NCBI GenBank assembly: GCA_047495785.1
Contig: JBLDXI010000004.1
Span: 2,356,001 to 2,420,000, forward strand
Direction of reading: 5' to 3'
From: Lepidodermella squamata
Lineage: Eukaryota; Gastrotricha
Length of the DNA: 64,000 bases
A model generated the notes under the pieces. It did not search any database. It worked only from the letters and a program-made list of their open reading frames with translations, and was not told where the DNA came from. A program made the position numbers and the translations under genes. Positions 1 to 10,411 of the stretch are shown piece by piece. Position 1 is the first letter of the stretch; every line of letters starts with the position of its first letter.

Positions 1-65
1 CCGCAAAGACCATTCAGAATAGTAGAATGTATCCTTATTATTGATTTTGCCGAGGGATACTGGCA

Positions 66-420
66 GCAGACTTTTCAAAGATGTGAGAAAGACATTCGCG
101 GCTGTTAGACCAATTGAGCTTATCGTCGGTACATTTTCGAGATGAGTAAACATGCCATCTTCATGAGCCTAAATTTCAGCCATTTTTCAACCTGGGTCAT
201 TTTGGCTTTGGTTGGTGTTCACATAGTCCGGCTAATTTTGATGGCTTTTCTCACCTACAAATTTCGTAAGGCTGAAGCTCAAATCGGTCTGCTTGTCAGC
301 AAAAGACCCAAGAATTTGATGCCCCTGTGTTTTCCTGCGAATTTCCGGCTTCCTGTCCTGAATTTCCCTGTTCAATACTTACCAAGTAACAGATTCAGAG
401 CATTTTCCGGAAATTTGTAG
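66..420 (+). pseudogene. Stray first exon of a P450 duplicate (relic)
   Basis: An ATG at 142 opens an N-terminal peptide (MSKHAIF...) with a hydrophobic stretch ending in VRLILMAFLTYKF, the kind of membrane anchor that begins microsomal P450s. Both this exon and the DNA before it (about 66-110, containing ttcaaagatgtgagaaa) closely match 7290-7530, the 5' end of the P450 gene further right, so a segment including promoter and first exon was duplicated. No later P450 exons (C-helix, PERF, heme loop) follow before 2.5 kb, so this copy looks truncated. The reading frame stops at 418-420. It could instead be the first exon of a rearranged gene; transcripts would decide. Confidence 0.5.
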
Positions 421-491
421 GAAACCACACGTGTGGGCATTTTCTGCCTCGAAATTATCCGACCAAAGGGTCTCCCCTGTGGCTGTTTAGG

Positions 492-760
492 GTGTTCTTG
501 CCAGGACCCAAGACCTCTCAACTCTCAGCTTTACAAGACGTGTGCGCAGCTTGGAACCGGCTGCCCACAAGTATTGTCAATAATTCTCATACAGCGTTTC
601 TGCGATGTCTTAAATCTAAACCGGATGAACTGGTATATCTTACGACCTCTGAGGTGAGGCGCCGAAAACTAACAACTAACCTACAGTACGACCTCCATTA
701 ATGCAAAGGGTCGGGAGACAAGCGTTTGCAATTACGGAGGGTTTCATTTATAGAGGGCTG
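492..760 (+). mobile_element. Pogo/Tigger-like DNA transposon debris
   Basis: A short frame at 492-700 carries LQDVCAAWNRLPTSIVNN, which resembles the C-terminal end of pogo/Tigger-type DDE transposases (family pattern: an acidic-AW-x-x-(L/V) stretch before the final helix). A TA followed by CAGTACGACCTCCATTAATG at 682-703 looks like a pogo-type terminal repeat, and the sub-terminal text ttgcaattacggagg and catttatagagg recurs in diverged form at 1331-1392. No intact transposase or matching right end is present. This is a family resemblance read by eye; the elements are old fragments. Confidence 0.35.
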
Positions 761-2492
761 TTAAAGAGCTAGCGATGAATCATAAGTGCGTCGCCAAGTT
801 TTTTTCATAGTTTCTAAGGCGACGATGATTTTAGTGGTTAGCCATTTTTTAAGAAAAGCCGGAAAGAATTCAGTAAACTGCATTGATTTCAATGGGTTGT
901 AGTATTTGTAAAAGCAAAAACTCGAAAAATCGCGTACGCACAATTTTTTTGATTCGCAATCTTGAACTTATAAAAAACAACGGTCTGTAAAGATTGAGAT
1001 GTTGGGTCATAGAGCGAAGTAGGACCGCGGAACTGATAGGGATAAGGAAAGTCGACATAAGGGTCCCCCCTTTGGTCTTTTTCTGAGCTCACCTTGCGGA
1101 CCGATGGAACTGGTAGGGATGATCCCTACCATCCCTAGCGGTACTTCGTTCTCTGTGTTGGGTGTTCGGCGAGATGCCACCGCGTGACGCCAAATTAAAA
1201 AGCTGGAAATCCGCCCACAGGGCTGGAATTTTGTTGCTATCGACGCCTGTTTTTTCACCGTAAATAAAAATTAAAGAACTATAATTTTTATTTTGATGAA
1301 AAATAATTTTCCAACAAATAAAATTAACGGGAGACAAAATTGCTTGCAAATACGGAGGTTTTCTTTTTATGGAGGTTGCATTTATAGAGGTAGCAACGCC
1401 CGCCCTAAAAACAGGGAGCGTATGCGGCTATTCAGTGAAGCGCAACGGCGTAAAACGTTCCGGCGGCTTAACCTTGGAGGGCCCTGACTAATTTCCCTCA
1501 TTTGAGTCATTGTCTTCGCAAAAATAAGAATCAGGAAATTATTCGGACAAATATTTAAAAATTCAATTATTTTTGGCCAAAAATCAAATATTTGTCCGTA
1601 ACTTTGCAAAATTACAGCTAACTCAATTTTCCATAATTTTATGAACGGGTTCGACAGCAATAAACTACATTCTTCGTCCAAATTTTCTGTTATTTTCCCG
1701 CACTGGTTATCATCAAGGGCTTTAATGAGTGTGGATCGCAAAAATCAACATATCGAAATATGCTGTTGAAAAAAGAGTTTGATGATAGAAAAAGTATTTT
1801 GATGTTGAAAAAAGTAAATTTGATGTTGAATAAAATGTGACCCAGTAAAGCGCTCCAAATCTCAGTCTTTAAATGGTTTGTTTCTAGATCTCACCCAGCG
1901 GATGAGAATGCGAAGAATGGCAAGAGTTCCGGGACAAGTTTCTCGAGATTTTGCGGCAAGGCTCATTATTAGATTGAAGATCATTTTCCTGATTATTCCA
2001 AATTGATTTAGATGTTTAAAATTAAAATCCAATGTTTTGGCTCGCTTCGCCCGCCTATATCCCTCTTTCTGATTGCTTGTTAGCTTCATGCTTCATCGAT
2101 TGTTACCAATTTGTAAGTTGGGCTGGCCGAGTTTAGCTAAGTGTTTCGCTTAAGCATACATACGCCTTTTACAAACTGTTAGAATAAACAGCGTCAGTTT
2201 TTCACGAAGCTTTTTCCTCACATCGTTATCTTATTGTTACTATTCGAGTTGACATTAGAATCGTCGCCAGGAGAAATTCGGTGCTGGTTCCTACTAAATC
2301 AACGTTCGTGAAAATTGTGTGCCCTACATTCGGTAAAATAACCCTAATTATGACGATTAACGGTGGAGCCCTAGGTGCTGTTGAAGTCCGTGACAATTTT
2401 TGCGCCTGCTATGTTCTGTTCAACGTCGTTCCAAATTAAAGTTAAACGCCGTGACAAGCGGTAATATTAATATATATGCAACTCATTATAAC
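761..2492. other. Non-coding stretch with minor repeats
   Basis: No convincing gene. It holds a 19-bp perfect palindrome at 1112-1130 (ggtagggat-g-atccctacc), a related ggaactgatagggat box at 1030, a second transposon terminal-like block at 1331-1392, and three short direct repeats of ttgatgttgaaaaaagta type around 1760-1840. The open frames here lack recognisable motifs. Confidence 0.5.
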
Positions 2493-2498
2493 TTTATT
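2493..2498 (-). terminator. Poly(A) signal AATAAA of the first lectin gene
   Basis: TTTATT on the plus strand reads AATAAA on the minus strand, about 95 bp beyond the stop codon at 2593-2595. Position and spacing fit the 3' end of the 12-exon lectin gene. Confidence 0.5.
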
Positions 2499-2592
2499 TC
2501 CCATCTCAACATTCAACACAAAATAAATTGAAATTGAAACTCGTCTGCATCAATTGAAGGAGCCATATCATGTTCATCATTCGTGAAGCTCG

Positions 2593-5500
2593 TCATCCTT
2601 GAGTACGCTCGCATATTCCAATTGCATCATTATCAGCGCAAGAATGTCGTTTAAGCGAACCAGTATATAAAATCACGCCTGAAAAATTAAGTTAATTAAT
2701 TATTCTGATATATTATCTATCTATATTAACTAACAGTGCAGTTTGTCGTCTGTCGAGACGTCCGGACTGAACAGAGTGGTGTTGAAGGCATCGCCCGTAA
2801 TCCAACTATAAGATTCCAGGTTCCTTCTTTTTGCCCCAATGTACATTTGAGCACCTGACAGTAACTGCTTAGCAGCGTCGAATGTCGCTTGATCTTTTAT
2901 TACAGCCAACATTTGTCCAATGCCCGCGCAATAGGCTGCCATTTCGTCTCTGGTGCCAGTCGTCGGGGTCTTTTGCAGGCTCGTCGAACTCTGTGAAAGT
3001 TAGTCCAAACAATTTTCATTTGTTGATCATAGAACCAACCAACAAACTTCAAACCAACCGAACAATCAGAAAATTGTGGATTCACTGGTTCCACTGGTTC
3101 CAGATGATTCCAAAGTTACAGTATAATATGAACTTACATTGCCACAGATACCATACTTAGCTACCGTGCATAATGCGTCCATAAAACCGGATGACTGCAG
3201 GATCACACCTATACAAGCAGGGAGTCAATGGCGACAAATTGTGATACTTCCCTGACTATGCTGACAGTAAACCAAACGTCGGTACTGAAATTATTGCGCT
3301 TAACAACAACACATAACGACCGAATTCGATACCTATATGATATAGGTATCGAATTCGGTCGTTCGCTAGTGGGGATGCAGTTTTTTTACTGTTTTACCAT
3401 TTTATAACCCGTTTTTTTGGAGTAAAAACGGTTGATGTTGTTAAGCGCAATAATTTCAGTACCGACGTTTGGTTTACTGTCAGCATAGCCATATAAGATG
3501 AGACTGGACGATCTCGCATATTTTAATACTGCCACGATAAACAATATTGTTTTTTATTCATACGTGTTTAACAATTATCTAACATTAGTCGTTTGAATCA
3601 GTGATCGAGAACGTTCAAGCCCTAATTCGACTCGAATCCGGATTAACGATATACCGCCCACCACCAGAAGCCTGCGACTATAGACTATGAAGAGCTCGAC
3701 AATTTCCTACTCGAGAACTCTTAGGCGAATTGGCGGTGATATGAACCTGCTAGACGAAGACATCAAAGACGAGTCGGCATCATTCAGCAGCTTTAATTAT
3801 AATTCTACGATACCTACGATACCAGTTGGGTCACCGGACCCAAATCGGGAACGCTTCTCGATCACTTCTGGACTATTTTCGATTCAAGAATCCAGCATAA
3901 AGGCGCGACACTAACAATGCCGGAATGTTGCACTGCACCCAGTTCCCAGAGTGAAAATACAAACATTCCGCCTTTTCTTCTTCACTCAAGTTCGATACTA
4001 CCATATCACCTCGAATTGAAACACGGGCTTGAGGGTTCAAGTTGGTTCGAAATCATCACAAATGAACGATTAATTTCTTAACTAATCCCTGAAGATGGTT
4101 ATCGAGTATTACCGAAACGTTGGAATTTGAATAAATGCGTTACGTTTCATAAAAAAATGAACGATTCACCAACAATTATTTTATGAAATTTTTAAAATTT
4201 CGCGATTGAAATTTTAGTAGCCCGGGCTGATATATGAATAAATAGGTACTGTATTTTTAGCGAGTCTATAACTAACAAGGAAGCACACGCAAAGTTAAAG
4301 AAAGTATTGGACACGCCGCAATTTTCCTCGTTAAATACCAAACCCAAAATATCAGTTTTTATGAATTGTTTTACCATTTTATAACGAGAATTGTTGAGAA
4401 TTTATGAAAATTTACCTTGGACTTATGAAAGTATGTCATTTATGAAAGTGCGAATTCGAATTGAGCCCAACTCACATTGGCCGTTGCTTCTCGGGCTGTT
4501 GCTAGCTACCCAGAATGGTGAATCAATCGCAACGAGACTGCCATCATCCCACGTGAAATCGGCCATCAAGCCGACGAAGCCGGAAGATCCAGAGAGTTGA
4601 CTGGCAGCCGTTATATCTTCCAGAGATGAGAAGGTAGCCAAACGGGCGCCTGGAACCGATTTACAGGCGTCCAAATGCTGACGGAAATAGCCCTTAGCCA
4701 AATTGGAGAGGAAATACTTCGGAAGTGCGGGTGGTTTCAGGTCATTCAAACACGCTCCGTAATTATCAGCGAATTTCGTAGAGTTCGAAAAGATGCTCAG
4801 CTGTAGAAAATATGCTAATTCAAACAACTATGTGATGAAGATTCGAGAGCTCACCTGAGTCGCGCCATCCGGACAGGTGTTGTAACATTTCTTGCCATTT
4901 GTCGTATTGCATTGGGCAGCATACTAGGAAAAATTCAGAGATTTTGTTTGAAATACTAGACCGGAAGTTATAGCCCGATGAAAATATTTACCCATGATAG
5001 GCAACTGGCTTTGTTTCGATAAGTGCCAGTGGAGAACTCTTCGGTTTCATTGGCGATGCACCGCGATGTGCTCAATCGGCAGGCCGTGAATTCGCGAGTG
5101 ACAGCGTTGAAGCAGCGGATGTGTGGCTTTGCAGAATCAGCGACTTCACCTATGAAAGCAGACAAAAAATGCCCTATTTGAGCAACAAATTTATAAAAAT
5201 CCGTTTACTGCTGGAACTTTTCAGGCAGGCTTCCAAGTTTGAGAACCCAGTTGCATTTTTCGTCTAATTTTTACAAAATTGAAAATTATAATTAGACAAA
5301 TAGACTAAGCCAAATCGTTACGCACCCCTGTAGGGCAAGAAAATTCACTAGGCACGCAAGTGGCGAACTGCTGATCAACACATGAGTCAAACTTTCGATT
5401 CTGTAAATGGAACGATATTCATTATTTTCCGAGAAAAAATGATAAACAAGAATTTCTGACCTGGAATGAGTTCAAGTCCTTAACGCACGCCGCCAGATTT

Positions 5501-6047
5501 CCTCTGAATGGGAAAACGCCGTTGTAGGACCCACCAACCTAGGATTAAACAAAGATGAAATAACAGGAGAAGTAAACATGATTTCAGGAATTTTGTCGGA
5601 AGAAATTAAAAAAATCTCGTAAAAATATTCAGGATTTAGGTTTTTATTAAAATTGCTAACCATTATTTCGTTTGTTTTTCCGCATCCAGGTGAGCCCGGT
5701 CGGCAACTCGCAGCGTAATTAGCAAATCTGTAACACAACCTCGCAGTCTGCAAATTTCAAAAATTAAAATGAATAAAAATGTGAAAAAATCTAATACCGC
5801 ACGGAGGCACGTTGATTGATCGGCAATTTTGTCGCCAAGCTGTTTCACAAAAAATCATGAATAATCGTTCATCAACAATAAAACGCCATCTCACCTGGTA
5901 TTCGCGCAATCGATTACAGCCGCTTGGTAGTTCGCGACAATCGACGAACGTGTCATCCAACTGCGAAAAACAGCGAGCCCAGTCGCCGCATCGAACTTCA
6001 CTAAACGAAGCGAGAATTGCTACCAAAAATGGCAATGACAGTTTCAT
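2593..6047 (-). CDS. Secreted four-cysteine-module/double C-type-lectin-like protein (copy A)
   Basis: Twelve exons (minus): 5895-6047, 5798-5839, 5661-5747, 5461-5538, 5326-5400, 5209-5263, 4992-5149, 4855-4923, 4476-4800, 3138-3208, 2735-2990, 2593-2678. All introns are GT-AG and phases close to one 484-residue frame. The ATG at 6047 was chosen because it starts a signal peptide (MKLSLPFLVAILASF, cleavage near VRC-GDWARC). Residues about 20-216 hold four repeats of C-x(7-10)-C-x6-C-x(15-24)-C. Residues about 217-372 form CTLD1 (DACKSVPGARLAT, GLMADFTWDDGS, ...YGICGN) and about 373-484 CTLD2 (AAYCAGIGQMLAVIK, YSWITGD, ...GICER). The EPN/QPD and WND calcium/sugar motifs are absent, so calcium-dependent sugar binding is doubtful. 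Presumably extracellular; ligand unknown. Closest relative is the 58.5-kb gene. Confidence 0.88.
3256..3488. mobile_element. 233-bp MITE-like element with 53-bp perfect inverted ends
   Basis: The first 53 bases (from ctatgctgacagtaaacc) are the exact reverse complement of the last 53. Inside lies a second palindrome, 3315-3363, with two perfect 24-base arms around a single G. No coding capacity and no clear target-site duplication at the borders. It sits in the 1.27-kb intron between lectin exons 3138-3208 and 4476-4800. Perfect arms imply a recent insertion or ongoing homogenisation. Class of parent transposon unknown. Confidence 0.8.
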
Positions 6048-7289
6048 GATTGTAAAATTCAAATAGCTTGATGCTTGGAATCAAACTTTAAATATCTATC
6101 AATATAATTTAAAAATTTAAAAAAAATTAGAAATGAATCTTATCAAAAATTATAAGCTTTAATAGTACGGTTGTACCTCAACGAAGGAAAATACTGGCTT
6201 TTCAGACCGTCTTCTTGGACCAAGTGGCATTCTCTTTGAAATCCGAAGCGAATTATTTTTCCGTCTTATTAGATAGTCTAATAGGATTGGTCTTATTAGA
6301 TAGAAGTTTGGCTGGTTTCAATCATAAGCGAGATTTTTTATCCATTGGCAGTGAATGATTTTTCAACAGCTTTTTTTGAGTGAGAAGGTGTCAAAATTGA
6401 GACTAAATAAATTTAAAAAAAATGCTTATCTGTTCATTCAAGAGCTACTCATTTTCTAAAAAATAAAACGTATTCTCCTTAATCGCGTGCGGTTTCTACC
6501 TCTCTGTATTCGGACACCATTTCAGTAAAAAAACATCATTTTTGCTGATAGAATTGAAATTTCAATTTTTCTCTCATTTCAAAAAAAAATCATTCATGAT
6601 AAATTAATCCATTCTAAAGAATTTAAAAATAAAATCTAATAGAAATATTGACCCCGTGTTCAAAAAATCTGTGAACTTTTTTTGCTATGATCGGCCTTTG
6701 GTAGAATTGACATGAAATTACCCGGGCAAACACCTTAGAATTCCAAGATCTACTCGACGCTTTTATCGTAAAAAATTATTCATATAGTATTTAATTCAGG
6801 GGGCTGCTAAGAATATATTCGTTATCACAAATGTTTTTCGCACTTTGCTTTGAAGCAAGAAAAGTACAATCAGATACAACGATTGAGGATGATTTAAAAG
6901 AATAAAAAAGATGTGAACAATTTCTACTGCGCGGGAAAAAGGACAAGCAGCACGTGGAACCGCCGATGGCCTCAGCACAGACCGGAATAGCAGGTGTTTT
7001 CCTCGTGCGCTTTTTTAGAGTGAAAAACAACCCCGTAGAGCTCGTGCCATTTTTAGCCCGGTTTTAACTTTTTCATTTCAATTGGGTCGTGAATAACCAG
7101 GAGCGTTTTGCTGTGATTATTTGTTATTATCATTTTCCTTCAATGTGTAAAAAAAAAGATTGTCCTGATGGGCCAACGAGCAGAAGATTGAATTTTAGCC
7201 GAAAGTCGCCAATATAACCAATAATAGAGAATAGAATGAATGGTAAATGTTGATTATGAATGTTGAAACGAATGAATAATCCCGAGCGA
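6048..7289. other. Intergenic region between lectin copy A and the P450
   Basis: Mostly AT-rich sequence with no recognisable gene on either strand. The first few hundred bases should contain the minus-strand lectin promoter, but I see no element I can name. The segment from about 7290 matches the DNA at 66-110 and is treated as the P450 5' region. Confidence 0.4.
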
Positions 7290-7385
7290 TGCAGACTGCG
7301 CAGACATTTCAAAGATGTGAGAAAAACATTCGCGGCTGTCAGTCTGAGAATTTTCGATAACTTCTGACTCTCAAGGTCTCTTGAA

Positions 7386-9621
7386 ATGGGCAAACATCAG
7401 GCTATGTCCACGAGAATAAATTCCGGCTATTTTTCATTTTTCATCCCGGGTCATGTTGGCTTTAAACTTCACATTTCCCGGCTTATTCTGGTCGGTTATC
7501 TCGCCTGGAAGGTTCATGGAAGGATTGCTGGTGAAAGCTCGAATCGATCCGCATATCGGCGATAAAAGCCATGACAATCTACAAATTTCAGGGAAATGCT
7601 CTCTCAATGCCCTTGAATTTTGAATTGGCTGTTCGGCTACTACGAAGGTTCAGATACTTCATTTTTCTAGAATTCCTAATTTAATTATTTGTTAATTTTA
7701 CTGTTTACTTCTGAAGGTTCCAGGCCAACTCTTGTAACGAGCGATGTCGATTTCGTGATACAAGTGTTTGTCAAGCAATTCCCAAGTTTTCCAGGCCGCA
7801 AACTGCTGCCTACCCATCCAAATCCGGATACAACGAGGTATTGCAAGATTATTTTAGTACTAAACTGAAATTTTCATTCCAACCTCAGCGAGCCAGTAAC
7901 GATGTTCACCGCCCGGTGTGAGAGATGGAAACGGTTGCGAGCAATCGCCAGCCCGACGTTTACAGCCGTCAAACTGCGAGCTCTGATGCCCCTGATGGAG
8001 AAATGCATAAATGACTTCATGGATCTGATAGACACGAAAGCCCCCCAGACCCAAGGTTTCAACATCAGTGAATGCTTCAAGCTATTAACTCTGGATTTCG
8101 TCTCCGAAACCGCGTTTGGAATCGAGTTAAATAGCGCAAGAACTCATGGAAAAGAGCGTAATGAGCTGCTGGAAATCTTGCTTAGTCTGTTCCAGAGTGC
8201 CCTGAAACCACCCCTGGCGATGAAGATCGCAATTGCTATACCCTCATTGGGGCGGTTGATGAAGAAATTGTTGCTGCTCCAGGCTAAGTTTATCCGCGAG
8301 CCGTCGATTGAAGCTCGCCAGAAGTTGCTTAGCACAGTCTTGAACATCATTGAAACGCGGCGAAGAAGCAACAAAGCCGGTGGACCAGTGCGGCAAGATT
8401 TACTGCAAATAATGCTCGATTGCGAAGAAGATCGATGCAGTGAGGAATCGGCTGCTGGAATGAAAACACTTTCCTCAGAAGAAATTGCATGGCAAAGCGT
8501 GTTGTTTATGGGGGCTGCATTCGAGGTTTGAAACTATAGCCTAAAACAATATTTTCGACTTAGGGTTAGAGTTAGAATTAAGATTAGAATTAGGGTTCGG
8601 GTTGTGGAAAGAGAAATGGAAACGGTTGGGTAAGGGTTGAGGATAATTTGAAGGTTAAGACTAAGGATAAGGTCAAGATTAAGGTTGAGGTAAGGATCAG
8701 GGTACGGGCTATGGTCATGGAAATAGTTAGGGCAAGGGTTAAGAAGAAGGTTAATGTTAAGGTTTAAGTTAGGATTAGGGTTAGGGTTAGAGTTCTGTAA
8801 ATGGAAAAGGATAGGGTAAGGCTAGGTTTAAGGTTAGAGATAGGATTAGGGATTAGGAAACGGTTAGGAAACGGATTAGGAAACGAATGGGAAACGGTTA
8901 GTGTAAGAGTTGAGAAGGTCAAGGTTAAGCGGAAGGATGAGGTTAGATGTTAGAGTTAGGATTAGGATTAGGGCTAGGTCTGTTATTAGGGAAAAGAATT
9001 TCATTGCAAATTGATTCACCACTTGAAAATTTCGAACAGAGCAGCAGCAACACGATGGCATTTGCTGCGTATTTACTAGCGAACCATCAGCCGATTCAGG
9101 AAAAACTTGCAGCCGAGATCAACCGCGCATACCCAGACCCATCGAAGAAGCCTCACTGCGACAACATCGAGGAGTTACCTTACCTGGACGCCGTCATAAA
9201 CGAAGTAATGCGATTGTACCCAGCGACACCGCAGCTGACAAGGCTTGCTATAGAGGATGCTGTAATCAACGGAATTCGAGTGCCGAAGGACATGCCAGTC
9301 TTTGCTGATATTTGGTCGATCCATCGCGACCACGAGCAGTGGGGCCCTGTTGACCCGGGTGTCTTCTACCCTGAGCGATTTCTCAAGAACTACCCGACCT
9401 ACGCGACAAGAAGTGTCGCTGCCTTCGTGCCCTTCGGCTTTGGCCCTAAAATTTGCATTGGGATGAAATTCGCCATGTTGCAGATGAAACTAACTCTGGC
9501 GAATCTTTTGCGGAAATATCGAATTGAAAAATGTGCGAATCGTAGCGAGGAGCTGAAGATTCAATCAGCGCTGACTCTTACTCCAGTGGGTGGAGTATGG
9601 GTAAAGCTGGAAAACCGGTGA
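7386..9621 (+). CDS. Cytochrome P450, CYP3-clan-like, probably broken near its 5' end
   Basis: A haem mono-oxygenase, normally anchored in the ER. Readable exons: about 7386-7511 (or to 7530; membrane anchor), about 7592-7647, 7717-7837, 7889-8525 and 9040-9621. Landmarks in order: YEG-SRPTLVTSD across the 7647/7717 junction; C-helix RWKRLRAIASPTFT; I-helix GAAFE-SSSNTMAF across the 8525/9040 junction; ExxR as NEVMR; YPERF; haem loop PFGFGPKICIG with the cysteine ligand; stop at 9619-9621. Oddities: exon 2 shows GNALSMPL in one frame and WLFGYYEG in another with a stop between them (near 7613-7625), and the proline-rich hinge is not found. So it is either a recent pseudogene or a one-base assembly error in an A/T run. 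CYP3-clan placement is from motif style only. Confidence 0.75.
8526..9039 (+). repeat. Degenerate TTAGGG-like repeat filling a P450 intron
   Basis: The intron separating the two halves of the I-helix codes is almost entirely variants of ttagggttag, aaggttaag and attaggaaacgg from about 8560 to 8995. Only short perfect runs remain (ttagggttagggttag near 8776-8791). The first bases (gtttga) and the end (ttcgaacag) are normal splice borders. It is either a decayed interstitial telomeric tract or a minisatellite grown from a similar seed. Confidence 0.7.
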
Positions 9622-10019
9622 CATCTGAAAGAAATTTGGATCATTTTGAAGACTCTGAAAGGAGCGATTATCACCTTTTTCTATGCCATGAACTCTGGTG
9701 TTATTTGTCCATATCTTCAATATTCAGATTGTAGATTAATATAAAGAATTCTTCTCTACAACTAACAACTCAACTCATACTACGTCCTATCGCTGACGTC
9801 CTAAAATGGATCTCAGTGATGTGCAATGAATGCTATAGGACTGTCGCCAAGTTGCGCTTAAATGCATATATGACGCCATTTAACAGCTGTCGTAACACAT
9901 CTACCATTCGAAGGCAATATTTGGCTAAGATACACTTTTCACTTTGCAGCTGTCAAACAATTTAAATAATAAAATAAAAATAATTAATTGAAAATAATCA
10001 ATTTATTGCATTTTTTATC
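9622..10019. other. P450 3' flank, no gene seen
   Basis: AT-rich flank with no clear AATAAA close to the P450 stop; the first good match lies over 300 bp downstream (about 9967). Nothing else recognised. Confidence 0.35.
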
Positions 10020-10187
10020 GTAAGATTCGATGGTACAACCCCAGAGGTGTACGAGGAGTTGACCTGTCTCGCGAAGAAGGCCGGCCTTAAAATGGTCGAT
10101 ATCATCGCATTCAACAAAGCAAACAGAGGAGGTTGGATTCTTGATTCCACAATCCGATTCGAGAACGTAGTAGGTCGTTCTTGCTAG
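10020..10187 (+). pseudogene. Retroelement-type ORF relic (VDIIAFN...ILDSTIRFE)
   Basis: One frame reads VYEELTCLAKKAGLKMV then DIIAFNKANRGGWILDSTIRFE and stops at 10185-10187. From memory, this pattern (VDIIA-x-N/D ... ILDPT-(I/V)-RFE) occurs in the C-terminal part of some animal non-LTR retroelement ORFs; I could not check it. There is no start or adjoining domain, so it is a fragment. The codons are GC-richer than the flanks, as in real exons, so an exon of an unrecognised gene is possible. Confidence 0.4.
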
Positions 10188-10411
10188 GCTAATTCCCATG
10201 AATGAAAATTGTTGGTGATGAATGAAAATTGTTTTCAAAAACTACAACTACACAAAATTGGTCACCTACAATTGAAATCAGTTCCGCGTGCCTGAAGAAA
10301 TAGCCACGCGATTCCTTCTCAAACATAAAAACATGTTTTTCAATAAATGCTCAGTCTAAACGTTTTGGTTTCACTTTATTCACTATTTTTGACGCTTTTT
10401 TGTGTGTGATA

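Noticed and set aside
1382-1741. 119-residue minus-strand frame
   Set aside because: No motif, and it overlaps transposon-terminal repeat sequence.
8560-8995. A true chromosome end
   Set aside because: The tract is degenerate and lies inside a spliced P450 gene with genes on both sides.
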